Assembly (NCBI GenBank): GCA_018257865.1
Contig: JAEUBA010000056.1
Location: forward strand, 124,001-188,000
Direction: 5' to 3'
Source of the DNA: Stereocaulon alpinum
Taxonomy: Eukaryota > Ascomycota > Lecanoromycetes > Lecanorales > Stereocaulaceae
Length of the DNA stretch: 64,000 nt
The position numbers were made by a program, and so were the translations under genes. The stretch's first letter is position 1; each line of letters starts with the position of its first letter. The notes below the pieces were generated by a model. It did not search any database and was not told where the DNA came from. It saw only the letters and a program-made list of their open reading frames with translations. Of this stretch, positions 36,701-48,701 are shown piece by piece.

Positions 36701-39700
36701 TCGTCTGCATCGCAACAACGAAATTTTGGTCAATGAACTTCGCCATAGGTGGCGAATCAACAAGCGCAGGATATGGGGCGAAGTCCCTCCTCAGACCTGC
36801 GGTTCTCGGTCGTGTTAAGACAATGAGTGTGGGACACCCATGATCAGGCGGCCTGTAAGCTCGGTTACGAAGAGCCGAGTACAAGTAAAAGCTTGATCAG
36901 CACTTGAGACTGGAGTGATGAACACCCTGAGCCAACAGTGACCGGATTGGAAGAGGGAGAATACTTGTACGAAGACTAGGAAAGGTTCCACCATCATCAT
37001 GATCAATATTGAGATCAATCACAATGTCGACAAGAGCTCACCACTCAAAGGGTGCTTGGTAATCAGCACAGAATATTCTCGAATCGCCGATAATCTCTAC
37101 ATCCGAAAAGCGTTGGGATAGATGTAGAATCACTGAATTCTTCATACCCTTCCTCCTACAGATGTCCTGTTTTGCCGTTGAACAGTGGCTGTGATGTCGC
37201 CACAGCGCTTATCCCTGCCAAAATCGGAAAAGAGGCTTGTCAAAGTCGGTAGCGCCGTTGCTTGGGTCAGGTACGGGCCGCAAGTTTTAGCCCAATGTGG
37301 CAATTATTAGAGGAAATACCACCGTTGTCGAAGTACAAGAACAACAAACGAGAGAAGGATATTCGCGACAAAAAATTCCACATTTGATCACGGTGCTGCT
37401 TTCTGTGCAAGTGTCTAGGTACTTCTGATTCAGTGACATCTTGACAGGTATGCCCGAAGCTGTTGACTGGCAGCCGGTTTTTCTTCCGGTACGACGACGC
37501 ACCGGTCATCCGAAGACCCAAGACGGACCCTCCGCGGCATCAGTGTCCATACCGAAGTGATACGGTGGCTGTTCAACATGCGTTATTGTGGAGCTGACAC
37601 GGAGCTGCAATCGATATCAAGCATGGTGCATGCTTATCCGACACAGCAAAGCCATATTGAAAGACTAAAGACTCATTTGTCACATTGTATGCTTGATTGC
37701 GGTGTCTGGGTACTGATCTCGCTTCCGATATACAGAACTTTACATCGCATTGAGGCGTTCTGAAAGTCGGAGAAAAAGAACAAGGGCCTGCAATTCTTGA
37801 GTTCCTATAAATATATCATTGTTCGCATATTGACATACGTCCAACAAGCGAGATGGGCCACGCGTCAATGCATTGACAAGACTCACCATTCCTTATTTGT
37901 CGAGGTCCCAAGATTGGCCTACGATGACTGCTCATTGAGCGCTGATCGTAGAGTTTTCAAATGCCGGCGCTGGAGGACGTGGCTTTGGGGGCTGTGCTAC
38001 CTAGGGATCTACGGGTCCCCCTGACTCCATGCCAATGTCGAATATTCCTGCACTTCTCGGTCGACGAGTGCTGACTTCACGCGGTTTGCAATGAATCCGT
38101 AACCAAGAACGTGATTGGAAAAATCCTCAGGCTATGGTTGAGCCATAGATTGGCCTCGCCCTTCCCTTGCATTAGATATGGGATTGATTGTGCTCTCAGA
38201 ATCTCCTAACGAATCATGTTGTTCACTATGTATAATTATCTAGTTATCTATAGGACTTGTAGAGCGGAGCTGCAAGCCACATCTGTGTCCTCAGTGTGCA
38301 GACGCAGCTCAGTCTGGTCCCAAATTTCACGATTTTGTCGTGACATACTTCGCAGCTTAGTATGAATGTCGACTTTGCCTTTCGGTCAAGCATATTTCAT
38401 CCGATAGTAGTTGACAATGGGCATGGAACCGTGGGTAATGCGCGAACCTATTGACACATGGGCAACATGGGTGCCCGACGCCCTTGGCTCGCAGCCTAAC
38501 AAGCACACTGCGTTGGGCGAGAGCGTTTGAGTACCTCAATCTTCTAGTCCGACCTTTCGTTGTAGTTACATGAAAGCCTTCATATAACCTCCCTACGGCT
38601 TTGCAGCTACCTCCTGTGTTGGCTGAGAAACGCATGCATGTGTCCTTCTCGGTACTTTCGAACATCCTATGTAATCCAGCACTTGTGAAGCACCCCCTTT
38701 GGATAATTACCCAAGCAAAGCGCGACTTAAGTCAGCGTTGCGCTAGTGAATGCTAGAATGTAACCTTGGCATCCCTTCTGAGACGACCTTTCCATAAGCC
38801 CACCGAGAAGTGTCACTTATACCTTCTCCAGCATATATCTTACGTTGCCCTCCACAATACCCAAGAAATCAGTCACCAGTATCGCTGCGCCAACAGTTCA
38901 CGGCTACCATTGCGTCTTCACCAAAGACTATACGGACACCGCGGGCGGCAGCAGCGAGAGCCTTACAGAATTTCTCCAAATCATGTCCTCCTCTCAATCT
39001 CGACCTTGATGAAGACCCAGCGAGTTGGCTAATCCTGAGTCCGAGACTCTAACATCGGAAAACGCCCGGCGATCGCCTGATGCAAAAAATCCGGCCGTCC
39101 AAGCAGTATAGATAGCCATAAAACATCGATGAGCCCGAGCCAGAAGCGACGCCGGCAAGTGCAGCATACAGAGTTTCGGATATAGCCATATCCACGACAG
39201 TGGGGGTCGGAGGGAAGAGAGCTGAAATAGTGAAGGGTATTAGGAGTGGGGACGAACCAAGTGAAGAAAATCACATCGAAGGAAGAACAGCAAGTAAAAC
39301 GACTATAGGATACATCGAGCGGAAGAAGAGACGACATAAAACGGAAGGAGTAGATGAGGGGCGACCAATGAAGGGACCTCAAAGGCAAACTCTAGGTCTT
39401 GCGTGCTAATGGCACTGCCACGGATTTTTTAAGAGGGACGCACGGAGAGCGCACACTTACAGTTGCAAAGGGTCCCTAGACAACCGTGGCAGGATCAGCC
39501 AAGGGTCGCAATGCTCAGTGTTCTTCAGCGTTCAAAGCTTTGTTAACAGAGGATGATAGCGGCAGTAGAGGCTTATCAAAGCAAGGCTTGCGATCTGTGA
39601 AGGAGTGCGGGAGAAGTAGGAACTTGGTACAGCGTCAATCAATCTTTACAAGTCACACGAACATGGGTACCCTGATTCATAATTCGGCGCCGGCCGCCCT

Positions 39701-39834
39701 TGTTCAGACTTGACCATACTACCATCCTCGCCCATCATGCGCTTTCGAAAAATCAAGGGTATCATGGTTCCTTTTCCAGCGCCGGCAATCCTCGCTTATA
39801 AATAACCTCCCAATCAAACCCTCTATGAGAAGCC
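30761..39834. other. 9 kb gene desert
   Basis: No gene is supported. Frames are mostly under 100 codons. The segment 36109-36475 is open on both strands at once (about 111 codons each) without family similarity. A double telomere-like unit, CCCTAACCCTAA, occurs near 32822. Base composition is mixed, and I find no terminal repeats, reverse-transcriptase motif or transposase motif. The right end is the RPC31 3' flank. Confidence 0.5.
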
Positions 39835-40718
39835 TCAGAAATATTCTCCTCCTCCTCCATCATCGCCCCCGCCATCGTAATCATCGCCAGCATCATCCCC
39901 GCCATCATCAAAGTATTGTTCCGCGTTGTAGTCTCCACCATCATCGTCATCGTCGAATTCATCGTCTATCTCTTCACCTTCCAATGGTTCATCCTCTTCT
40001 GGATCTCTCTGTACCTTCTCTTCGCCTTCGTCCCCGGACATTTCGAGGTCTATATCATCCATCTTTTCATAGCCGGGTATTCGTAGACTCTTGCCTTTTG
40101 AGCTGCTGTCGATCACACCGTTGGTTTCGGTGGCGGTGGGGTCGAGGATAGACCAGAGTTCTTTGGGGAAGAATTTGAGCACTGGGGAGATTGCGTGTTA
40201 GCCCACCTCATGCAGGTGTTATACGCTAAAAGCGAACCATGATATAATAGATGTCTTCCTCGACGTGATTGCGAGCATCATACCGTAGGGTCTTGTGTCT
40301 AATTTGGGTATCATTCGCCTCTTCTTCGTGTACCTCTGGCTGTACTTGGGCATTCCCTCGAAAGGGTTGAAAGATGCAGCAGCCTTATTTCCAGGCTTCC
40401 CAACCCGTACGTTGTCCCCCAGTATTGTGTATAGAGGCCCATTATGAATGCTCTCCCGGAGCGATCGAAAGCGGGCGACCTGGTCTTTTTCGCTTGCAGT
40501 CAAAGGCTTCGAAGTGGGGACTTTGTATTCCTGGAGATTCTCAGCGGAAAACTCCTCAGAGCTTGCGATATACTGACGGGAAACAAAGGTGCCGGTTTGG
40601 GTAAACCAAGTTCTAGCTCTGGATCGTATGGGATGTCGACCCCGCCAATTCGGTAGAGGTCACCTTTTCCTTCTTTTTTGACGCGAGGGCCTCCTTTAGG
40701 CTTTGATGCTGGCGCCAT
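39835..40718 (-). CDS. RPC31: RNA polymerase III subunit Rpc31 (RPC7-like)
   Basis: Subunit of the Pol III initiation subcomplex (Rpc82-Rpc34-Rpc31) that makes tRNA and 5S rRNA. Exons 40718-40578, 40530-40284 and 40181-39835 give 244 residues. Conserved joins guided the splicing: PAPLFP-EYKVPTSKPLTASEK and LDTRPY-VLKFFPKELW. The core has SIHNGPLYTILG, NPFEGMPKYSQRYTKKRRMIPKLDTRPY and FFPKELW. The tail is the hallmark acidic Asp/Glu/Gly stretch (GDYNAEQYFDDGGDDAGDDY). I chose the ATG at 40718. The frame is open a further 15 codons upstream without an ATG, so an additional 5' exon is possible. The gene is divergent from the HSM3-like gene. Confidence 0.9.
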
Positions 40719-41023
40719 GCTGGGAGTCTTATTGGCTTTCCATTGGGCGACAGGATAGCTCAAGGTGAGTGAATTAGCTAGAGTTCTCGCTCTTCTCAGG
40801 CTCGGAATTATACCGCGATGACTCCCAATTCGGCGCCCAGCCTTGGCAATATAAACCTCGAATCGTAGCGTCCTTCATCCTTTCGGTCCGTATAATTATA
40901 TCATGGAGAGAAGGTGGACGTGGAGATCCCAAAGCTGTGAGTGAAGCAGAGGTTTGAAGAAGCTTCATTGGAGCTCAAAACAAAAAGCCCGCGTCACCTC
41001 ATCACGCAACGACAGTGACCACG
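40719..41023. promoter_or_regulatory. divergent promoter region, RPC31 / HSM3-like gene
   Basis: The 305 bp between two divergent housekeeping-type genes must hold both promoters. A minus-strand frame with an ATG at 40968 (64 codons) lies inside and ends before RPC31. It could be an upstream ORF or an unrecognised first exon, but is not supported. Confidence 0.5.
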
Positions 41024-42947
41024 ATGGCCTTCATAGCCCTCGTTAGAGAAGTGCAAGCCCATCTGCAAGCAGTCCTCGATGACCCCGGCAGAGGCTTGAA
41101 TGAGAAGCTCCTTGAGAGCGTCGACGGGCAAGTCGCTGGTCTGCCATTCCATATCTCCACCTTCTAGCAAAGCTAATTTCTCGCTAGAAGCTATCACTGA
41201 ATCTGACCGAGATGCCCTCCTCAACAAGCTTTCAGCACTCCTTCCAACTCTACAACAACGCCCTACACCAGTAGCCAATCTCATCGACCGACTCATAGCC
41301 CCCAAGAGGTACACCTTTTCGCGAGTGCTGACCATTGATCCTCCGGCAGACCTCCTGGCTGGTCTGGTAGCCCCATCACCCCCACTCAACCTGACTACAT
41401 TGTGTCTGTTGGAAAAGGCGAAACAAAGGCTGAGCGATGTTGGAATTGTGGCTGGGAAGGCAGATGTTGTTTGTGCTTTGGTCAGATTGTGGTTGTGTAC
41501 CCAGGACACCGCTGTTGCCGGACGGGCACATGATGTTATACTGGGACTCCTGCTTCCTGACGCTTTCAACCAGGGTGCTATTGGGCTTGTGGAGGGGGGT
41601 TTGATGTGGCGAAGAATATTCAGGGACAAAGATATCTACGGATTGATATACTCAATATGCAGCCTCTCCACAGTAGGGCAAGACGGACAGCCATCTAAAA
41701 GAGATAAAACAGTGGCACAGGCAAGGCTGTTGGACATTCTTTTGAGGATTGACAGTGAGCCAATAAGGACTTCGCAGATCCCAGAGATAGAGCGACAATA
41801 CGGGGTTATGGATGGGGGGTTGCTTCATTTTGCAGCTATACATATGGTCGATTACAAAGACGATCTCCTGATGCACGTGAACTTGCTCGGGTTCTACACA
41901 ACGTACCTAAGCTCAAAGTACAAGACAATCCCTCTCAACCCCACCACCAATTGGACAAAGGCCTCAAAATTCGCACTCGATTTCTTACGCAAGAACGGTA
42001 TGCACGATCATGCGCTAAGCTATTTCTTATACCCGGACGACAAAGACCCGGTCGATCTCACTTTCCTCTACGCCCGTTCAGCATCTTATCTTGGGATATG
42101 GTGCTCCGTCTACCCAAAGGACTTCCTCGGTCAGCATACCATGGTGAAAGCCACGTTGAATCGTCTGTTGAGTGCTCTGCAAATGGTGACAACAGCTCAA
42201 TGGGCCCACGGGCAGGCTCCAAATAATGACCTCCATGTCCTGGCATCGCTTCCACGAGTGACTCTTCTTCCTAGGGGTCGGGCCCCTTCGCCCTTAGTCT
42301 TTGTTCCAGCGCGGCCAGCCAATGAGGAGGCCTTCAAGACTTTAGCATATGTCTTCAATGGCAGTAAAGACACGACTTTGGAAATGGCTGATCAGGAGAA
42401 CGCAGCCGCCAGAGCATTGTACTACTTCTACACCGCAAATTCTCCCAACTTCTGGCGCGATGTTGTCAGCGCCGCAGAGACTGTCGCACTCAAAGATACT
42501 GCACTAGCAGCGCTGTCAGTCATCGCAGCCGTGATCACTGCACATTGGGCACCACTACCGACTACGTTGATCTCGGTTTCACCATTCGAATTGCTAACGG
42601 AGGGGGAGCTAGCCACCAAATGCGGTGCCCCAGCTCTACCAAAGTCTGGGGTTGAGGCTATCATGACCGAACCGGCTATTGGTACTGTCGTACCATACCT
42701 CATCAAGCCTGCTCAGACATTTAGTAACCTAGTTGGTGGTGGGAGGGGTGATGTGGAAAGTGCTGCGTATCAAGTCGCTGTCGCTAAGCATGAAACCCTT
42801 ATATATCTTCACGAAAGGTTGAAGCGGTGGGTAGGGGATCATCCTGAAGCCCAAGAGATGCTGGCTACAGTGGGAAGACGAGTGGCTCAGGGGCCAATGG
42901 GCGGATCAAGTGAGGTTGGGGGAAGAGTTGGCACGATGGAGCTCTAA
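41024..42947 (+). CDS. conserved fungal helical protein, possibly HSM3/PSMD5-type proteasome assembly chaperone
   Basis: Exons 41024-41138 and 41188-42947 give 624 residues. The start was moved upstream of the longest frame: the ATG at 41024 opens an amphipathic N-terminus (MAFIALVREVQAHLQAVLDD), and a 49 bp intron with branch GCTAAT and acceptor CTAG joins it in phase to EAITESDRDALLNKLSALL. The protein is almost wholly helical, Leu/Ala-rich and soluble, as in HEAT/ARM-type proteins. The mid-region GGLMWRRIFRDKDIYGLIYS and the following long helical segments resemble filamentous-fungal proteins annotated as HSM3, by memory only. Hsm3 helps build the 19S base of the proteasome in yeast. That the gene is real is near certain; the function is tentative. 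The large minus-strand frame over its 5' part (40994-41629) is a shadow. Confidence 0.72.
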
Positions 42948-44591
42948 AATGACTACGATTACAACGAAGGCACTCGATATGGATTTCGAAGCATTTGAGA
43001 CTATAACTATATTTCTAAAAGGGTGTAGCAATGCTTCGAAAGATTGAGAGAGACCGGAATACCGGCTTCCACTGCTGAAAGGACCTCAGACGCGGGGAGT
43101 TAGGAGAGGAACAACATACGTGATTATTTTGGATGATACCCATGAACGGTGGATAGCGAAGGCGATCGCGCCAAGTGGCCTTGCATTTCATTCTAGCATC
43201 TTTGAAGACAGATATAGAGAGCGTCGCAAGAAAGAGGAATGTACAGTTGCTCCCGCCACCAAACCGGACCTTGCATCGTACATACTGCCTCATCACTATA
43301 GGCGAATACTAGACGGATTCGAGAAGAGAGCTACTTTCAAGCCTGCAGCTGGCTGAAGTCGCACAGAGCCTTAAGCGGCTGAGGCTGGCCGACTAATGCG
43401 CCAGCCTGAAGGTGCTCACAGAACAATTCTTCCCGTCATCAGCCAAGTCGTCGACGACATGTTGAGCGCACAGTCAGCGTCAGACGATTGCTCTGTCGTT
43501 TATTAAAACACTGGTAACACAAGGTTCCATACCGTTTGCTTGGCCTTTCCATGACAAGGCAAATGCTGTTGCGTATGCATATATCCTCGCAACACCAAAT
43601 GTTCAGCCTAGGATCTATTTTCTCGGCGAACAATATACTCCGAATGCAACATTGCAATCGATTCGCTCGGTTATTCCCTGACAAGCAGGTCTTGTCGCGA
43701 TTGACTTCGCGCTCAATAAATCCGGTCCTCAGCTCGTAGTCACTTGACATCAGCAGCAACGAGCTGAGTCTGTGGTACCGCGCTCTCGGCATAGCGATGA
43801 ACAACAGTGAGTCAATGGGCTATCCATCATCACATGAGCATTGTCTCAGTGCCTAGTTTTTGCAGATATTCCGGATGTAACATGGCGAACAAGTCGCTTG
43901 GCTTCCCGCGGTCATACAAGTACATTTTGCGAGCGAACCCTTAATCGTTACACGTGGTACTTAGATGTTAATCGGGACGCCTAAGCAGGGACGCATCAAT
44001 TGTAATGTCTTATTGGATGGCCTTATTCAGCCCTTGGGAGCGGTGTAGCCTTACAGAACCTCAGCCTTCTTTTGCCTCAATGTTATCCGACGTCAGCAGA
44101 CTGTTCTCCGCAATTTTGTTTCAGCATGTAGGCACAAAGCGAGAGTAGCTGCAGGACCTGACGTAGCATTTCTATGAGGCACGCTGTGGATTTTGCATCT
44201 CCGTTGTATCAGGCGAAGGATCTATGACACTAGTGAGCGACTGCGCTTTCTTACTGCACGGTCCTCCGTCCTCAGCTTCGCCGGGCATTACTTTGCACCG
44301 AGCGCGAGCGTAGCCTGAATACCTGAAAAGGGTACGGAGAGGAAGCAGGCGAGCGGGCTCAGTGACTAACGTGAAAGTCCTTTTGAGCTCTGCTGAGACG
44401 GACGATTTGCAGGCGAAACGCAATTGAGGCTCTTCATGCTGCAGTGGTCCATACTCTACATCCCAGCCGACAGAAAAACACCCTCATCTACCGCCAAACA
44501 CCGCCAAACACCGCCAAACACCGTCAGCACCCTCTACATGTATGCCCTTTGCACCCCTCATGTTCAGCACTGTGGTTCCCTTCGCTCTGTG
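42948..44591. other. intergenic region with short open frames
   Basis: It starts with the 3' flank of the HSM3-like gene. A minus-strand frame of 121 codons (43439-43804) and one of 83 codons (44172-44423) are present; the latter could hold a second exon of the small gene to the right, but no clean splice can be shown. A 10 bp tandem repeat lies at 44491-44520. Nothing else is seen. Confidence 0.45.
44491..44520. repeat. three-copy 10 bp tandem repeat
   Basis: CCGCCAAACA is repeated three times without a gap and followed by a partial copy (CCG). It lies just past the last visible codons of the small minus-strand gene at 44592-44987. Confidence 0.95.
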
Positions 44592-44987
44592 CTATGCGGT
44601 ATGCTCCCTCTCAGTGGCAAGGTACGGAACGATTGCGCCTTCGGCTTTAAGTCTACATACCTTGTTAGCCTCAGACAATATCTGCAACACCGCCACATAC
44701 CTCTGAACGATTTGGCTATGGACCTCCCACCATCTTTTATACTCCTCCCGTGCTCTAGTCTCCCAACAGGCCGGATCGTTTGAGACAATAGCGAATGCTG
44801 CATGTTGAGTACGCTGAAGCTCGTTGACCAGGCCATCGCAGGGAACCGGTGGTGCACCTGGACCTCCTCGACGGAAGCCAATGATGCTGCCCAAGGTCTC
44901 GTCCGCAACGCCCGTGAACAAATTCAGGGCGCATGCCACCTGGAGCTCGTCCATGGACAGCGTTTGGTCATTGAAGGAGAATGCCAT
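44592..44987 (-). CDS. hypothetical small protein, 3' end uncertain
   Basis: The frame from the ATG at 44987 codes 131 residues of coding-like composition: MAFSFNDQTLSMDELQV, a Gly/Pro patch (RRGGPGAPPVPCDG) and a long amphipathic helix with several Trp and Arg residues (EEYKRWWEVHSQIVQRYV). I do not recognise the family. A good donor (AAG-GTATGT) occurs at codon 109, so the protein may splice out of this frame after SEANK. A candidate acceptor is the TTTCAG near 44320, but the resulting tail is short and unconvincing. No signal peptide or membrane helix is present. The gene is isolated. Confidence 0.45.
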   Translation of the reverse strand: MAFSFNDQTLSMDELQVACALNLFTGVADETLGSIIGFRRGGPGAPPVPCDGLVNELQRTQHAAFAIVSNDPACWETRAREEYKRWWEVHSQIVQRYVAVLQILSEANKVCRLKAEGAIVPYLATEREHTA

Positions 44988-47900
44988 TGCGACTTGCGAT
45001 AATGATAAGATCTGGACCAGGAAGACGCAAGATCACTGAGTTTGTTGGAGCGGGGAGATTGAAGAATGGTATATATCTGGAGCGGATCTGGCAATTGGCG
45101 GGAAAGGGTGGAGGCTCGGCCGTGGTGTGGGGACGAAGTCTTAGTCTCGGTTCCGATCAGATCTCGTTAACGGGAAAGAAGTGGTCAGATTACGATTTTT
45201 ACGGTGAACAAAAACAAGGATGAGCTCCGTCGTATTGAGGAAAGAGCACGAAGTTCTCCGAGTGCGTGATTCGGACCATCGACAGGCCGCTCTGATCGAT
45301 TGAGACATGCATGTTACTATTAAGCGGCAGTAGCCATATGCAAGCCCTAGTTGGCTGCTTGTCTGGAGCGTTTCAAAGGACTGTTCTTGTTTAGCCGATA
45401 GCACACAACATCGGTGATATGATCGATGTGCTTTGCACGTGAGGGACTTGTGCATCTATCGATGCCATGCTGCGATACCAGAATCTATGATATGGTGGGA
45501 AACGTGTCCTCTGTTCTTGCTACAATGTCTGGAAAGTGGATCCAGATACCTCGTCTCCAAGGTAAACTGTCATACAGCTCCAACGCTACGACAGGACGCA
45601 TGGGAATTGATCAGGAGGAGCTTTCATTGGAACAATACAATCTCTTCAATGGATTGCCCGACTCGTTCACAACAAATATTGGGATGGGTTTGTATGTCAC
45701 CTGTCATGGTGGGGCGATAGAATACTTTGAACAAGACCAGCGATTGGTATTCAGTCAAATAAAATATGGAACCACTCGAAGGGAGAGTTCGCGCCGTCTG
45801 ATCGATGAGATGCAGGAAACTAGGACTATGCGGAATCTCTACGGAACCTCCGCGAGGCGCACAGGATACGACAAACATGTGGCGAAGATCGTTACTGCAA
45901 ATCCACACTTAATCGTTACACCACGTCTAAAGCGCATAAATCTTCCATTTGTATACCCTGGAACCCTGTCCATGCAAATGACCGAATGTATTGATGATCA
46001 CCAATGGCCAAGCACATGTTGGCAGCTGCTCAGTGGTGTGAAGCACTTTCGCAACAGTCTCTATGGTACTACTCCCGAGATCGCGGGAGAGGCCCGTTGG
46101 GTCCTTCAGTGGAGATCAACGTTGTGCTGAACGACAGTGACCTCAAGGATGGCCATTGCGCGTGGGCAAACCGATTATCTAGAGGCGCAGGGCCTGGAAC
46201 AAGACGTAGATCTTGGAAGCTTGTCTTTGGGAGTCATTCAAATCAGATGACATCTGGCTGACTGGGATGTCACGGGAGCGTTGAGATATTGGTAACATGC
46301 TGGCCTAGATGTCGGCGAAGGAAGGCAGCATGGGATCTGCTGGCCGGGTCTAGAAGATCTGCACAGTGCAGCGATCTACTTTCGGATCTTTGAAGGGCGC
46401 GAAGTGAGATCTGATCCGATTGAGTGAGCAAAAGGAAAGGACATCTGCATACGACCCTCGTTTGACTGCAGCCTTCATGCCTAAGAGTGGGGTACTGTTC
46501 TCAAGCCTTGCAGTCATCGGCGGGTGATGCGGAAAAAATGAGAAAGTGCGCCTAGCTGTTGATAATAACCAATAAGCTCTGAAGGAACACGCGGACCCCG
46601 CTATGGCTTCGTTATGCCTTGAATATAACTTTCGCTAAATAGTTTTATGTGGGTCAGGCCGATGACCCGTAAGCCACAACATTAGTATGACGCTGCCCTA
46701 CCCTAGACGCCAGCTTCAGTATCGGATCTCGCCGGTGCCCAGGCTTTTTGGCCGACCACCACCAGATGATGCTCGTCATTAGACTGATGGTAGGCTAGAG
46801 CCACGATGGGATGCATTTCACCCATGAGGAACAGACAAACAACGCACAACACTCTATGGTCATGTTCGGTCGGCTTTGAAACCCGCTAGTGGAGGCTCAA
46901 GTCTCAATTGACTTTCATGATAGGAGATGGAGAGTATGAGGAATTCATCGCTCCTGCAGCTTTCCGCCAAGACAAAGTGATCTTTCGTTGCCAGAGAGGA
47001 CATCCCAGTAGGCTTGGTAGATTTTCTGTAGGTATCTAGAAGCGAGTTCAATACGACTATGATACAAACTGGATAGGACTCCCAAGACCTTTTGGGAGAT
47101 CGAAGTAGTGTCAAGAGGATTACTGGCAACGGTATGCACCGTAATATATAAACGAAAAGACCCCACTTTCGATGTAGCTTGTGAATACTTCTGAGTCGGT
47201 GGGATGAAATGAAATGGCGAACGTTGGAGCAGGTTCGGATACGAGTCGAATACTCATTCTAACCTCGGCAAATACCAGTAGATCCATCGGTTGGACCTAA
47301 GCCAATAGATGGGAGGGTGAATCTATCTTCAACTACGGTCTCGATCACACCAAATATAAACCAGTCCTGTAAGTAGAACGTTCGATACTTTCGATGTTTG
47401 AAAGCCGGAGATGTTAATAAGGGGCCAAACAGCTCACTGTTCGGATATCTCAAATAGGATTTGGATGATCGCCTTGTCTTTCTCCAAGTTCTCAAGCGCT
47501 GGACCCGTCTAAAGTACGGGAAAATGTGAAGGACTGCCACAGGAAAACGTCCAGACTCCTATTGATAGCAGCAAACTGGGGAGCAATTAGGCTGTGTGAA
47601 AGTAGGCGTCAGAGTCACCACATCTATATAATGCGAGAAGTAGGCCCCATTATATTCACATTGAAAGACTCGAACCCTAGCAAGGAGAGTGCGATGGCAC
47701 TCGTGAGCACGGTTGGAGTAAAATATGAATTTGGTTTCCAGTGCCAGATCAAATCGGTCCTTATCCGCAAGTCCTCCAAACAATTCTCTCAATGACATGC
47801 TGTGGCGCAGGCTGCAACTATGCCCTACTCAATGAAATCATATCTGGGCGCCGCTACACCATGCTTTCAATCCATCAATCTCCCCTGTGCTGACAGCTTA

Positions 47901-48701
47901 ACAGAATTGACTTTCCTTACCCAATAACAGCAGAGCAGGCGTTGCTCGCAGTCCATGGTCCACGCTCCAACTTTACTGATCGCCAGAGGAGGACTCGCGA
48001 AAGGAAAGGGCGCGCGTTGGTACTATGGACCCCGAGAGCTGTCGCGGCAAAGCCACTTGGAGTCATCGGACTTCGCTATCGTAAACAGGAATACTACAAG
48101 CATTATGTGAAGGCAACAAACGGCATCGAGGTCAAGTCGAGGTCAACCCTGCTGCTTGCCTGTTGCTGGAGGGTGAAGAAGTAAGCAAGATTGACTCGTA
48201 CTTACGAAGCGATGGGTCAAGTGGCTGAGGAGTATGGGCAAAGGGAATCCCTGAGATGTTCGAAATGTGCACGATAAGGGTACTTGGGGTGGCTCAGCTG
48301 CGGCTTCCAAATGGCTTTAGGTGAAGAGGCAAATGAACAAGCGGAGCACTAGTGTCTTTAGACGAGATCCTTGACCAACAATGTATAACTCCTCCAACCG
48401 CTTGTCAAGGCTTCCCTGTGTTTATCGTCGGACTATCGACAGGAGAAAACGATAGGGATCATAGCCTCTGCATAAGGTGCTTCAGGAATCTGAACTTTTC
48501 GGACCCATGTCGTTATGGTCTATAATGATACGCAAAGTGTCGTGGCCGATAAGACATGTGTACTATCACCCACAAATTCGTACCCTGCCAGCAAGGTGGC
48601 CCCTGGATTGCATATTATGGTGCATCAGACGAGTTACGGATTATCGACTATCATGATCAGAAGTAAAGTCGTCTATGGACCGCATCAGTATTGCGCTTGT
48701 C
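44988..48701. other. 3.7 kb sparse region with isolated open frames
   Basis: A 234-codon plus-strand frame (45426-46130) is the largest; it has no recognised domain. On the minus strand, frames at 47559-47798, 47259-47540, 46945-47166 and 46860-47129 follow one another in gene order and look more protein-like than their surroundings (for example SLRELFGGLADKDRFDLAL and SISQKVLGVLSSLYHSRIEL). They may be pieces of one decayed or intron-rich gene, but I cannot assemble it. The right end is the 3' flank of the dehydrogenase gene. Confidence 0.4.

Noticed and set aside
40994..41629. 211-codon minus-strand frame
   Set aside because: It lies antisense to the conserved HSM3-like coding sequence and has no domain; a shadow frame.
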